From the NCBI GenBank assembly GCA_014905825.1, contig JACGCN010000008.1, forward strand, positions 248,001 through 312,000: a DNA stretch of 64,000 nucleotides, written 5' to 3'. Positions 44,463-56,900 of this stretch are shown piece after piece (within the stretch, counting starts at the first letter, position 1; the number at the start of each line of letters is the position of its first letter). The notes beneath the pieces were generated by a model. That model was given only the letters and a program-made list of their open reading frames with translations, did no database searches and was not told the origin of the DNA. The DNA comes from Lyophyllum atratum. Taxonomy: Eukaryota > Basidiomycota > Agaricomycetes > Agaricales > Lyophyllaceae. The position numbers and the translations under genes are program-made.

Positions 44463-46309
44463 ATGGCGCCCTTCACATCTCTCTTCATCGATGGCCAATG
44501 GGTTCCTTCCAGTACTAATGCAACATTCGACGTCGTGAATCCAGCTTCCGGAGAAGTTGTGGGGCAATCGGCGTCGGCGTCCAGCGGGGATTGCAAAGCA
44601 GCGGTCGATGCTGCGGCCAAGGCGTTTGAGACTTGGGAGCACTCTAGTCTGGCTGAGAGACGGGCCGTGCTGATCAAAGCTGCAGAACTGGTAGCGACGG
44701 ATAGGTACAAGGCGAAGATTACGGAGACGACGCAGACGGAGACTGCTGCGATGGATTATTGGTGTAATTTCAATTGGTATGTTGCGAATAACACGCTGCT
44801 CACTGCGGCGGGCCTGGTGAACGAGTTGGGAGGGCAGACCTTGCCTTCGGCTGTCCCGGGAGCGAAGCTTGAGGTTCATCGAAGGGCGATGGGGGTCATG
44901 TACGTTGCGTTCGATTCTTCTTGGTTTCTCCATGAATGTCGATGTTGTATTTCACATATAACTACAGATTGTCGATTGCGCCGTGGAACGCCCCTTTTAC
45001 TCTCACTCTCCGCGCCATCGCCATTCCGATCATCTGTGGCAATACGGTTGTCCTCAAGTCCTCCGAGTACAGCCCTCGAAGCCAGGCTGTCGCTGTTGAG
45101 CTTCTCCACGAGGCAGGGCTCCCCAAGGGCGTGTTGAATTATGTGTCGATGTCGAGGGAGGCGGCGCCGGCTTTCACGGCGGAGCTTATCGCTCACCCGA
45201 AGGTTCGGAAGATCAATGTGAGGCCCGGGTTCATGCCGCGTTTGGCGTTTTCCTGACTGGCTGGTCTGAATCGTGTAGTTCACAGGAAGCGATCGGGTGG
45301 GACGGATAATTGCTGTAGAGGCTGCGAAGCATCTCAAGCCATGTATCTTGGAGCTGGGTGGAAAGGCACCAGTGGTTGTCCGTGCATTTTTTTCCTACTC
45401 ATTATACATCTATCAAATGGTTGTGGATAGGTCCTCGAAGACGCCGACATAGACGAAGCGGCTAAGGCGATCGTCTCCGGTGCCATGGCTCACTCCGGCC
45501 AGGTGTGCATGTCAAGCGAGCGCATCATCGTGCAGAGAGGCGCTGCGAAGCGCCTCATTTCCGCCGTCCGCGCGCTCTGCAAGGGGCTCACAGCCGGCGA
45601 CCCCGAGGTGGATCCACAGGTGAAACTAGGTCCGCTGTTCACGGCCGCGTCAGCAGAGAACGTCGTGGCGGCAATCCGGGAGGCGGTGGATGCGGGTGCG
45701 TACCTGAACTTGGGGAACTTGAGGAGGGAGGGTGCGGTTGTGCAGCCGCATTTGGTGTCTGGCGTGAAGCCTGGGATGAAGCTGTGGGACAGGGAGTCGT
45801 TCGGGCCTGGTGCGTGATTTTGTTGATTTTGGTGGAGGAAGTGTGGAGAGTGAGAGGTGTGCTGATTGTGGATGGTTTCTATTTTCTACTAGTGGCGGCG
45901 TTCGCGCTGGTGGATACTATTGATGAGGCTATCGACTTGGCGAATGATTCGGAATATTCGCTGACGTCTTCTTTGTGGACGAGCAATATGTATTTGGCGA
46001 ATAGCGTCGCGGCGCGCATTCGTGCAGGTACGATCCTCCGTTCTCAGTTCCCCGACTCCCGATTAAATGCTGATGGTGCTGGTAGGGTTCGTCAATATCA
46101 ATGGCTCCACTGTCCATTCTGAACCTCTTGCTGGGGCAAGGGGTCTTGGGTAAGTCTCTCATGTTCGCCACCGGTTTGGCTGGAACGCGCTAACGTCCCT
46201 TGTGTGTAGGGGCGCCTCTGGATATGGTCGGTTTGATATTGACGGCTTTACGGACCTGCGGGTTGTCGTTACCCACCCGCCGGGAAGGAAATATCCTCTT
46301 ACTGGATAG
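44463..46309 (+). CDS. NAD(P)-dependent aldehyde dehydrogenase
   Basis: It oxidises an aldehyde to the acid, probably in the cytosol (no targeting signal seen). The start at 44463 gives [17 protein letters not shown], the usual ALDH opening; an in-frame ATG 15 bases upstream is less typical. Motifs: [19 protein letters not shown] (cofactor pocket), [12 protein letters not shown] across an intron, the catalytic Glu in LELGGKAPV, the catalytic Cys in [13 protein letters not shown], and a [13 protein letters not shown] block. The last exons give [11 protein letters not shown] and [14 protein letters not shown]. About eight exons, ~480 aa. The NGSTV/GGxxxSGYGR ending resembles the salicylaldehyde/vanillin dehydrogenase group, but the substrate is unknown. 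Its last two exons are repeated downstream. Confidence 0.9.
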
Positions 46310-46483
46310 GCTGAAGCTCTCCGCGATTACCACAACTTCCTGCCAGTCGTTCGGTTGAATACATGAGACCCGCACGCTGGTTTGGGCTGACTCGTTCTTG
46401 AGTTACTTGGGAATATATATGTAGACTTTGACAACCAAAAACATTGATGTTGGGATGAAGCCAGCGAGCATATGGAAATTAAA

Positions 46484-46520
46484 ATTAAGCAACCAAAAGG
46501 GCCTGGCTGCGATGGGACTC
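46484..46520 (-). pseudogene. Truncated 3' end of a tRNA-Pro copy at duplication junction
   Basis: The first duplication unit ends AAAAGGGCCTGGCTGCGATGG, the counterpart of AAAAAGGGCCTAACTGGGAA in the real tRNA 3' end, and then breaks into the second ALDH-tail copy. Confidence 0.6.
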
Positions 46521-46532
46521 TGATGGTGCTGG

Positions 46533-46764
46533 TAGGGTTCGTCAATATCAATGGCTCGACTATCCATTCTGAACCTCTTGCTGGTGCGAGGGGTCTTGGG
46601 TAAGGCTTATATAAATGTTCGCTACTGTTTTGGTTGGGGTGCGCTGACGTCCGTTGTGTGTAGGGGCGCCTCTGGGTATGGTCGATTTGATGTTGATGGG
46701 TTTACGGACTTGCGTGTTGTTGTTACGCATCCGCCGGGAAGGAAGTATCCTCTTACTGGATAGC
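46533..46764 (+). pseudogene. Duplicated last two exons of the aldehyde dehydrogenase
   Basis: The segment repeats the [18 protein letters not shown] exon, an intron and the [16 protein letters not shown] exon, ending KYPLTG and a stop. Both open frames and splice signals are kept, with mostly silent or conservative changes. It has no upstream exons of its own, so it is a pseudo-copy unless it serves as an alternative 3' end. Confidence 0.8.
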
Positions 46765-46979
46765 GGGATAGCTGTCCTTGATTAGCAGAAGTTTTCGTCA
46801 GATGTTGGATTGATATATGAATTCCGTGATTCTGGGTTGTCTTGATTTCTTCCTGAGTCATTTGGGGACAGATTTTTTTTTTAGAACAGTGAGGGCACGA
46901 AAAACATAGAGGTTGGTCTGAATAGCTGTTGAGACTGAAGCAAGCAAGCATATGGAAATTAAGACGAAACAACAAAAAA

Positions 46980-47083
46980 GGGCCTAACTGGGAATTGAAC
47001 CCAGGACCACCTCCAAGCGCGACGAGTCAACGCGGAATCCGCTAAATCCCGAAGGAGGTATCATGCTACTAGACCATTAGGCC
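46980..47083 (-). tRNA. tRNA-Pro (anticodon CGG) with intron
   Basis: On the minus strand the acceptor stem GGCCTAA pairs with TTAGGCC, the A box is TGGTCTAGTAG, the anticodon stem is ACCTCC/GGAGGT with the loop TTCGGGA (anticodon CGG), and the T arm is CTGGGTTCAATTCCCAG. An intron of about 32 nt lies one base 3' of the anticodon. A T-run (TTTTTT on the minus strand) ends the gene. Confidence 0.88.
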
Positions 47084-47229
47084 GATACAAGTGGTGCTTG
47101 CCTTGCGCCTATCATGCTGCTACCAAGACTCGAATGTCGACAATGGTCAACATGATTATCGAACAAGTAGAGCAATTATTATAGATCCTGATTGGGCGTT
47201 CTGGGGAGATACAAATACATGAAAATCTT

Positions 47230-48542
47230 CTAAACTTGAAGTTTCATAACCCTCAGCCCGCGCCGGCGGAGCCGACTATCCCCCTCTCCAAAGTCCGCAA
47301 ATAACCAATTGAGCGTCGCAGCAAGCCGGATCCCACCCTGCGCCAACAATTTCTCAATGATCAGCCTCTCGCTGATCACACCCGCATACTCCGGCGTATC
47401 GAGCTGCAGGAGGGGAGCGTCCGAAGCGTAGTCGTCTTCGTCGGAGTGAATGCGCGAGGCATTGTGATAGGGAGGCTCGTCGAGCGCCTTGGGCCATACG
47501 ATGTCGCAGTTGAGCGCGTGGATGGGCTCGGCCCAGTGGTACGGGCATAGGACGTCGTCGTCGGTCTCGTCTTTGATGCTTCCGCCCCTGATTATGCGCG
47601 TGAATGTTGAGATGAGGGCGTGCCAGAGGCCGCTGGGGGTAAGTAGTGAGGTCGTGGTGAAGGAGGACGGGGAAGGGGAAGGGCAGGAGACCCAGGTGGG
47701 GAGTTCGTGTGCCCATTGGGAGAGGACGCCTTCCCACATGATGCGCCGGATGTAGGAGTCGTAGATGGTGCCGCGGAGGGAGCGTTCGATGAGGGGGAGG
47801 GGAGGGGAAGGGTGTAGTTGGAGGGCGTTTCGCGGATGGCTTTGGCGATGAGGAGGCCGTCCCATAGGGAATGGAGGTCTGAGAATATGTTCGGGTTAAT
47901 TCAAGTATGGGTATGGGTATATAGGAGGAGGACGCACTGGTAGTCCGCCCGCCGAATCGGACCTTCTGGGAATTCCCTCCTCGATCCCGACCGGTGAGAT
48001 GTAATGGCATGTGCAGGTCACCCAAGAAGTGTACGAGGAACTTCAGAGCCTCGTTCGCTGTACCGTCTGATACCGATGCATCCATGGTGTAGTCCTCCAG
48101 GATGTCCGTGACGTTCCGTACCGCACCCAAGACGTTATGCTGCTTCGCCCCCGCCCAGCCCCTGTTCCCCGGGAACACGCACGTCTGGGAGGGATGGTCG
48201 TCCAGGGCACCTACGTAATGCAGAGGCGCGGACCACCGCATGCCGTAGCGCACGCGGTCGGCCCAGGCGGCGATGGGCGCTAGGTGGCATGGCGGCTGGG
48301 AGGGGTCGGGGGAGGTGAAGTTGAGGATGGCGCAGAGGGCGGGGAAGACTGTGGGGTGGAGGTGGATCTGGGCTATTGTGGCTACTATCTCGTGGCCTGT
48401 GGGGAGGGGAGGTGCGTTAGTGGGGTGGTGAGGTGAGGAGGTTGTGGGAGGGGACGTGCCTGCGGCGCCCCATGCGAGGACGCTGGTGGGTAAAGTGAGA
48501 CTGGCTGCTGTTAAGAGCAGTGTGAAGGGAGGGGGACGCATG
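47230..48542 (-). CDS. Secreted S1/P1-type zinc nuclease, probable frameshift
   Basis: It cleaves single-stranded nucleic acids outside the cell. The start at 48542 gives a signal peptide (MRPPPFTLLLTAASLTLP..VLA) followed directly by the mature N-terminal Trp in AWGAAGHEIVATIA, as required for zinc binding. Other ligands are visible: Asp in AAWADRVRY, His in LHYVGALDD, His in QHNVLGAV, and HFLGDLHMPLH. The introns are GTACGT..CCACAG near 48410 and GTGCGT..CTCAG near 47882-47939. After LHSLWDGLLIAKAIRETPSNYTLPLP the expected continuation (LIERSLRGTIYDSYIRRIMW) is in another frame, with the shift inside the C/T-rich run at about 47795-47812. This is either an error or an inactivating indel. 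All downstream motifs remain readable. Confidence 0.85.
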
Positions 48543-48810
48543 ATGTTGAGGGAGGATGGAGACGCTAGTTCATGCTTTATATACGGACAGCCTCGCCCCT
48601 TGGCGCGATAAGGACAAAAGGAATAAGACGTCACGCCGTCACGCGTTTCTACGGACGCGTCGACAATTGGCACACACGTGCTGGCCTTCCCTTCCAACAC
48701 CCTTCAAGCCAGCTCCACAAGTACTATTAGTATCACAATTGCAGCCCGTACATGTTTATTCCAGATACATCGATACAAGAATTCCCATAACTCCAACACA
48801 TAGAGCGAAA

Positions 48811-51800
48811 CTAATAGTAATCGGCGTCAAACTCCTCTGTCTCGCCCCTGAGCACCGCCAAAGCCTTTGCCAGCTTTTCAGCAAAGGCTTTGTTCGCCTC
48901 GCATTCCGCCGTCAGTTGCGCAGCCGCTTCATCGGGGTCGACCTCCTCCACATCTTCTTCCAATGACTTAGGGAGTGCCGTTCGCGCAGCAAGCGCCAGT
49001 GCTTTCGTTCGTGCATCTTCAACCAGCTTCACAGCTCCACCTTCAAGCAGCGCAGGCAGGACAGAAGGTATCCGCAACAACGCCAGATACGCTGCCAAAT
49101 TCGCGGCAGCCGCGACCACCTATGGTACACCTTGAGCAACACTATCAGGAAAGGAATAAGAACGAAACCACGTACCGAAATCTGCTCCGACCTAAGCCTC
49201 GCCAACGTAAACTCCACACCCCCCGCATCAACCACAAAGCCAGGGCCCACCTCCGGCGCCTCTAAAAGCCGTCTCAGCGCATATATGTACCCCCACGTCG
49301 CCTCATGTTTCTCCACATCCTCCGCCCCGAGAAGCTCCCCAAGCTGGTGGGTCAGAACAGGCCGGGCCACGTCCGACTGTGCAAGTGTATGCAGCACACC
49401 AACCAACTCCGATTGGTCGTCAAACGAGGACGGGAACTCCCCCATGGCTCTTAAGAGCGACAGGATAGCACCAGAGGGAAGGACCAGCTCGACGACATGG
49501 GCAGGGAGGAACGCACGGACCACGTACAAGAGCTGGCTGTACGGCGCTCCGTCCTTCAAGAACAACTCGGCGATTCGGGGGAGGAGCGACTCGGAAACGG
49601 CCTGGGCGGGTATGGGGTCGGCGGCGACGAGGGTGGTGAGGGTTTTGAGTGGGACTTCCCATTTGGCAGGGACGGTCGAGTTGATTAGAGTTGCTGCGGC
49701 GGGGATGGCGCCTGCGTCGATGACGCACTGTCTGACGGCGGGGGAGGCAGTAGAAAGGAGGGCGAAGCGCGTCCAGAGTTCCAGCTCGCTCATGCGCGGG
49801 GTGTACTTCTTCCCCTTCCCCTTCTTCCCCTTCTTCCCTTTCTTCTTGCCCTCTGGCTCCTCGGACACCTGCTCAGCGGGCGGCGGAGTGAGCTTATCGA
49901 TATACGAACGGAGCAGCTCCGTCAACTTCGGTTCCCCGGGCGTGCAGATGTGGGCGAGGATGGCAACGGTGGCGTCGCAGAAATACTCGGGATCGTCGAA
50001 TATCTTGAGGGCCCTATCCAACAAGGCCCCAGATTCCTGGAGGCGCTTGATACCCTCCGGATGCCCCTTGGCCAGCATCCCGAGCGCACTCATAGCCTGC
50101 ATGGCATCGAAGACGTCGTCGGGGTTAGCCGCGTTCGCGAGCGCGATTTGCACGGCCTTGTCGGTTGTGAAGAACAGCTCCCGGAGGGTGAGAGCGTGGG
50201 CCTCGTCATTCGTGTGTTGTTCGACCAGGGAGGCGTAGATGGTGAGGGCTTGACGGCGGTAGTAGAAGCGCTCGTCTTCTTCGTCCTCGAGGCTCGTGAT
50301 GACAAGGAGCCATGGCCCCAATCCCGCTTCACGCAGCCCAGCGGCCAAGGCGGGGCTGTAGACCACCCATGTTGCGATGCTATTGAGGGAAGGCGGGGTG
50401 GGGAGAGCTAGTTGGTGTTTGAAGGCGGCGACGAGGGGTTCGCTGTCTTGGGGGCAGAAGGAGAGGAGCTTGGTCAGGGTCTCGAGGACCTCGTACTCGT
50501 CCTCCATCTCCCGTGATCTGAGGACAAGGGGGCTGATGAGGGGAGACGAGTGTGGGGCGATGGCGGGGAGGGATTTGTTGATGCACTCAAGAACGAGTTT
50601 TGTGATGCTGGAGAGAGAGCGGTCAGTATCGATGCAACGAGCGTCGGAGAGGATGCACACCTCGTGCACATGTTCTGTGATGCGCCGACCTTGGCCGTAT
50701 ATTCCTTCGTAGCCTTCTCGAACGCCTCATCATCTAACTTGTCCCGTTCCTGATCAGGCGCCAGCTTCGCCTCAGGATCCAAGTTGTACGGAACCAGGTG
50801 CAGGAGTCCAACCAGGTGCTCTACCGTCTTCTCAGTCCCGAACGCACTCCATCCGAGCAGCCAGCTCTGGTCCTCGTCCCTCGCAAGCAGCCTCAGGGTG
50901 TACGCAACAGGATCGAGCGACGCCTTGGTCTGGTCCGCAAGCAGCGAAGCCAGCACCCGGGGGAGCACCTCGCTCTTCCGCCCTTCCTCGAGGTCAGCCG
51001 AGTCGGCGCACAAGATAACACGCAGCCCTTCCACCGCAGCTTGGCGTCGGGGCGCATCGGATCCCTCTTCCTGCGCCAGGAGCTCGAACGCCCGGGGGAG
51101 CGCACCCGCGAGATACGCAGCCTCCCCGAGGCGCCGCCGCTGCCGCCCCGCGTGCCTGCTGCTATAGTACCCACACAGCGCGGGGAAGAAGAGGACGTCC
51201 GCGTCTGGGACGAGGCGCTCCAGCTCTGTCTTGACGAGATCGAACCCGCGCTGGTAGCCCCAACAGAATTGGCACAGGAGATACAAGGCCGCCTCTTTCG
51301 CCGCGGTCTGTTTGAGGATGAGGCTGAGGGTGTAGGCGACGAGCGAGGGGGTGATGAGGGCGTCTTTGCGGGGGGTGGGCGGCGGAGGTTTGGAAGGGTC
51401 GTACGACCATGATTCCGTGCCCGATTCTTCGAGGAGGATGGCGGCGAGGAGGTTCGCGGCGCCGGCGCTGGCGGGGGAGGGGGAGTGGAAGAGGGCGAGG
51501 ATGCGGGGGAGGATGGTGGGGGCCATGAGGGCGGTGGCGACGTTGTCGCGCTGGGCATCGCGGGAGGGGGTGTAGGAGTCAAGGAGGCGGGCGAGGACGG
51601 AGAGGGCGAGGGGAGGGTCCGTAGGGCTGGAGCCTTCGGCGACGTCGAGGAGGGGAGCGATGGGGTCGCGGTGGAGGAGGTGATAGCCGACGGTCTGATC
51701 TTCTTCCATCAGTTTGTCGAGGACGGTCTATTTGTAGTGGAGGTTAGCAACATGAGGGGGAGATATGTGGAACAAGGACCGACCAAAGCAGAGGTACACT

Positions 51801-53151
51801 GTTCACCGCCGTTTTTCACGGCTCCCAAGAGCATATCGCACATCCCGCCCTCGAGTGCAGCCGTCCGGATATCCATGAAGGTGTCTTTGAGACCAGATAG
51901 AGACTTCAACTTCGCCTCGAGTGGCACTGCTTCGTCCGTCCATGTAGCCTTGAAAGCCTCCTTGATGAATACATTCTCGTTCCCCTCCCCAAGCTTGTTC
52001 AGGAGCCAGTCCGGACCCGTGCCCACCGTGCCAGGCGGCTTATGCGCCAGGGAGAGCACGAGCGCGTGGAGCGCCTTGGAGTCCTCTGTGAACCCGGTCC
52101 GCACCTCGTCCTCGGAGGCTGTACCGTGCAGGAAGTTTGTGGCTTCGAGTACGACCTCGCCCGAGTCATCACTGAGGCGCTGTATGACGGCACAGGTGAT
52201 GGCTAGGGTAGTCGGGGAGGGGCTGGAGGACGGGGTGTCAAGAGTTTGCGCTTGGACGTGAGGGTAGAGCTGAGTGAAGCAGCTTAGGACGGCGAGACGG
52301 GTCTTGGAGTCGGGGGAGTGGAGGGCCTGGAGGGTGAGGTCGTAGGCACCTGCTTTGGTGAGCAGCTGCATGCAGTGATCGCGCCCGTAGATGAATGCGT
52401 TCTCGTAGATCTCGATCCCGGCGAGGATGGTCGGGGGAGTGGGGGCGGGGCCGTAGATGTGGGTGGTGAGGGAGGCTATGATGGCCTCATGGGTGGAGGG
52501 GTCTTCGTCTGCGAGGAGTTCGAGCGCGTTGAGGACGTAGTAGCGGTCGAGGCTTTCACTGGAGATGAGGTAGGGGATGATGGCGTTGACGTGGAGTGCG
52601 AGGAGAGCACGGGATTCGGGGGTGAGAGAGAAGAGGCCGCAGATGAGCTCGAGGAAAGAGACTTTGATGGCACCTGAGGTGTCGGTGAGGGGTGGCAAGG
52701 AGAGAACGGAGAGGATGCGGAAAAGCTCTGGGGCAAGGGGAGACAGGTGGGCTGAAGCGAAGGAGGGATCTTCGTAAGACAGTAAGGCGAGCTTGCTGAC
52801 GGCCTGGGGATGCGTTAATCGGGGAAGTGGTCAAAAGGGATAGGGTAGAATTACCTCGTTCTTCTGTTCTTCATTGCCAGATTCTAGATCTTTGAGAAGG
52901 GTGGGAACGATAGCAGGATCGGCGGGGGCCTTGGGCTCTTCAGCCTCTGCAGTTTCCTCCACGGCGTCGGCACCCTCGTCTGGAATAGCATCGTCCTCGT
53001 CCTCATCACTGTCGTTGACAATGTTGGAAGCGTCGTCGCTATCTTGATTATCAGATGAAGACTCGGGGACGTCAACAACTTCCTCCTGCCCCGAATCAGA
53101 AGGCAGCTCTGAGGTTGCTCCGTCTGCATGTTGAGCTGAGGACTCGGACAT
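48811..53151 (-). CDS. Large ARM/HEAT-like helical repeat protein with acidic N-terminus
   Basis: About 1,350 aa over five exons, starting MSESSAQHADG at 53151 and ending EEFDADYY. The first ~80 residues are acidic and disordered (DEDEDDAIPDEGADAVEE). The rest is almost entirely short amphipathic helices with Leu/Ala spacing, for example LLALHVNAIIPYLISSESLD, VYSPALAAGLREAGLGPWLL and MQAMSALGMLAKGHPEGIKR, as in Armadillo or UNC-45/SMAP-type repeats. A Lys/Gly-rich loop (KKKGKKGKKGKGKK) interrupts the second half. It probably is a cytosolic scaffold or chaperone-like protein. I cannot assign the family. Introns are short; the one near 50590-50670 is the least certain. Confidence 0.75.
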
Positions 53152-56063
53152 GGCAATGAGATAAAAAGTTTCGATTAATCCAATAGCGCCTCTTTCGCTT
53201 TTATACAAGATGCTAAGGCGCAGGTTACAGGCACAAGGGCAACACGCCAGAACCACCGCATTTTCGAGACCTGAACCTGACTGGATCGAGGGGGCGCCAA
53301 GGATTTAATCGACTTTTCGACGTTAGAACGCATACTTATTGGTGGGCCTGAGGTGCGAGTCCTGTGCGGAATCGATGACCAGATGCGTCGACGTTGGATA
53401 TGCGCTGTCCTTTTGGAGCGGAGAAGTGTTCCGTTTGACGAGAAAGTCACGCCAAGGATTCATACCAAGTATCACAGAGGAGCCCTGGGTGAACCCAAGC
53501 CGCGATACCTGTAGGAAATGGACGTGATAAGACGCTTCTCTTGATTCGATGAGTGACAAGAATGAATCGCACCCTGCGATGGTCACCATCTGCATAAAAG
53601 CCCACGCATCTGCCCAGACGATAACCGTTGCATGGGGGTGGGCTGGGCATGAGGGCTGTGTATACGAGCATCGGAGGGTGGGCCTATTTAATGCACAGGC
53701 TGACCCCACTCGATGTGCAAACTCTTCTTTGGGACGTTGTAATCAAGTGCCCATCCAGTAACAACCTGCGCATAAATTGAGTCTGAAAGCATTCAGAAGG
53801 CTCTGTATTAAGCTTCACAAGGTTTTCGGTCTCGTTCGCGTAGACCACGAGCTTGCCTACAATGGGGGATACAACGCCATTCTCTCTATGCTTTTCGACC
53901 CATTGGACCAGTTCTTAGTGTCCTGCACGACGCAATATCCCGGATCTGAAGATAGGTCCGACTCGATGATATAGAGTACTGCCACTTGCGACTCCTAGTT
54001 ACCTCCAGGAAGAAGAACGAGGCAATTCGTGCATGTTCGAGGGTGGATGCGTTTTGGTGGTGTTGGATGACGTGCCGCCGATTCCCTACTTCCACTGGCT
54101 CTCCTGGACTCGTCTGGCGCGTAGACCACTCCTCGCAGCGCCTGTCGATGAGGCACCGGCTATGAGGGCGGCTGCGCCTCGCAGAAGACACGCAGGGATG
54201 GCGGTATACTCGCCTGTGGCAGCACAGCGCTGGGAACTGTGCGTCGCCGCACTTGGGGAGAAGAGCAACTCGGGCATACCGTTTGCTGCGCCCTATCGCG
54301 GTAGGGGGGGTCTTACACATTGCTATTGTGGTATACACGATATATGTGCATGTCTTGCAGGGAAGCAGCGACGAACATCGCTGCTGCCCGTCGTCAACGG
54401 CGACGACAGCGACGAGGCGCTGCATCGGGCGATTCGGCCGACGGCCGTGACTCACCATGGCTGCAAAATTTGGGGGGTCCCGAGCGACGTTTCCGTCGCC
54501 GAATATTTTTCCCGGTGACGATGTGGCGGCCCGCAACGTACGGCTGTGGCTACGGCTGGGCGGTTTCTCTGCTTGCATATGACGTTCTTGAGGTCTTTTA
54601 TGCCGAGCTAATATATTTATACCAGGGGAAGATGCCCCCGAGATAGCTGAAGTATCTCTATGCATCTACATATCTGCATGCGTATTCTTGAGAAGAGCTT
54701 ACGATGCGTCGTGCTTGAAGTCCTGGATCACGGGGAGTTATGTCTGACAAGTGGGGAACCGCTGTCGGACTCCCACAGGGTTTTATCCGTGCTGTCCTGC
54801 CAAATTGGCCGGGGATTCTGCATATGTTTTGTGGTCGTTTTCACACTCTCTGGTGGGTACGTGTGTACTGCGGGTTTGTGAAGTAGTTATCGCGTCAACT
54901 TTGGTACATAACTTACATAAGTAGCAACCGTGGTGAACTGGTTGTTCCAACTGGGGACCTTGCCAGTATAATATACTCCTCCTCCTCCTCCATGGAATGG
55001 TCAACGGAGAGCAGTGGCTGTGCTGATCTCACGGTCACGCAGTCGCGATCACCGCGCACCCATTGCCTAGAACCACGACCTCGTTAGGGTCGAGAGACAG
55101 GCTGCTGGAGGAAGGCAGGCGCGGCAACGCGCTTCAGCAATCAGCGCCATTCAAAAATGGAACACGGACGAGATTTGCGACTGGCAGCAACGGAGTACGA
55201 ATTCATATGAACAATTCATACGTCTCTAGACGTCTCTGCTCGGATCCGGAGAACGTCAGGCGTTTTGATCGTGACATACAAACAATCCATGCAGGCCTTG
55301 TAAAGCATTGCTTGCATATACTGCAGCTGCCATCGGTTCAGTTACTAAGACTGAAGAATTGGTATGCGCTGCGTTTTCCTCTCGCAAGCTCCAACTAACA
55401 AGGGATCATACTATCAGGTACGGAAACTTTGTATACACCAGGTGGTTCCGGGAAGGCCACGTATTTCATACATGGAGGGGTGAATGCTGTGGGGCGGATG
55501 CATATGGCAAGATATGCGGGACATCGTCCTCAGGAGTCCTCAGGCCTTTACGCGGTAAGCAACCTCGGACCCGTCAACGATTTTCCATATCGAAGTATAC
55601 ATATGGTCTTCTTCGTCCCACATGCATATGTGCATCTACGGATGCTGTCGGTTTTCTATTCTCGCCAACTTAGCAACCTGCGCAACTTCTTTCATGACAG
55701 ATTCGTATGGCATTGATAGTAGGCGTGTGTGCATTGACTGGGCGCCAAATTGAATTCGAGGTCATTTGATTCAATGTTCAACGGACTTCTTGAAAGTTGA
55801 CCACGACAGCCCAGAAGCGAAGATTTCTCCGAACCATCACCACCGCATGTTGAGTTGACAAGAATCGCAGATCACCGACGCTCGTATGCTCAGCGTGTAT
55901 TTACAGCTTGTAGATCCGAATTGATGCCCAAACTTTCCATACGGTATTACGTGTAGAAGGAGGTCACCGATACACCTCATTTCTGCATAAAAAGCAGGAA
56001 ACTCAACCATGGCTTTCCTCACTCGTTTGAGCCATTAAAGTCCTTCATCCCTGTCCCATCAAA
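53152..56063. other. Intergenic region without a supported gene
   Basis: The frames present (for example 53886-54665 minus, 54033-54518 plus) overlap each other and look like random readings of GC-balanced sequence. I see no splice-supported gene, tRNA or repeat array. Both ends should hold the promoters of the flanking genes. Confidence 0.5.
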
Positions 56064-56900
56064 ATGTTCCGCGTTGCCGCTTTCGCTCTTCTCGCCTGCG
56101 TAACCTCTTCGCTTGCGTTGATTCACGGTGTAGACTCTTCTCAACTCGTCCCCACCGCGACCTTTACCAAAGCTAAGGGCGAAGGCTTTGTCAAGGCCGT
56201 CATTCGCGGTTACCAGGAGGCTTGCAGTGTAGGCGGTCGCGTCGACCCCAACTTTGTCTCCACCTACAACAACGCGCGTGCTGCAGGCATCACCAACATC
56301 GATACATACTGGTACCCATGCACTGGCTCAGGCAACGCCTGCAAGTCCTTCGCCACCCAGATCTCGGAACTCGGCGCTACCTTCAACGCCCATTCCATGC
56401 AGATTGGCACGATTTGGCTTGATATGGAGAAGGACACGGTTTGCAACACCGTTAGTAGCCATCTTGGATATTCTATTTCTCGTGATCACTGAAGTATATG
56501 ATTGCAGTGGAACTGGGGATCAGCCGGTAACCTGAGTAAGGCAAAGGAAATGGTTGCGGCGATGAAAGCCTCAGGCTACAAATTCGGCATTTACAGCAGC
56601 CCTGGAGGTAAATCATTTTTTTTAATTCAAGAGTAGCTGATTGTTAACACTGCGTGCTCAGAATGGGTGTCAATTTTCGGCTCATCCGGTGTCGTACTTG
56701 ATACTAGCTACCCTCTGTGGTACGCTAACTGGAACAACGACGAGACTCTCACCTTCGGCTCCAGGTTTGGAGGGTAAGTCGCATCCCTTGCTGATGCGAC
56801 CGCTCGCTGAATATCAGACAGATGGACCTCTATTGTTGGACACCAATACACCGATCAATCCGCGTCAGGATACTTCGACCTCAACGTGTTCGCAAGCTAA
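56064..56900 (+). CDS. Secreted GH25 lysozyme (muramidase)
   Basis: Glycoside hydrolase family 25 enzymes cut the beta-1,4 link in bacterial peptidoglycan. A signal peptide (MFRVAAFALLACVTSSLA) precedes LIHGVDSSQLV, whose Asp is the first catalytic-site residue. Then come YWYPCTG and IWLDMEKD, giving the DxE catalytic pair, FGIYSSPGEW, PLWYANWN and GHQYTDQSASGYFDLNVFAS at the C-terminus. Four exons, about 215 aa, joined by GTTAGT..TTGCAG, GTAAAT..CTCAG and GTAAGT..AGACAG introns. Length and motif order fit the compact eukaryotic GH25 group. Likely roles are bacterial feeding or defence. Confidence 0.88.

Larger units (their letters stand above)
46070..46995 (+). repeat. Tandem ~450-bp duplication covering ALDH 3' exons to tRNA 3' end
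   Basis: TGATGGTGCTGGTAGGGTTC begins at 46071 and again at 46521. The first copy holds the functional last exons of the aldehyde dehydrogenase, and the second holds diverged copies. Both copies continue to GAGCATATGGAAATTAA/GCAAGCATATGGAAATTAAG and end in GGGCCTGGCTG.. or GGGCCTAACTG.., the latter being the 3' end of the tRNA-Pro gene. The unit thus joined an ALDH tail to a tRNA tail. Confidence 0.85.

Noticed and set aside
53886..54665. Minus-strand open frame of 259 codons
   Set aside because: It has no recognisable motifs or introns, and it overlaps an equally long plus-strand frame. It is probably a chance frame in intergenic sequence.
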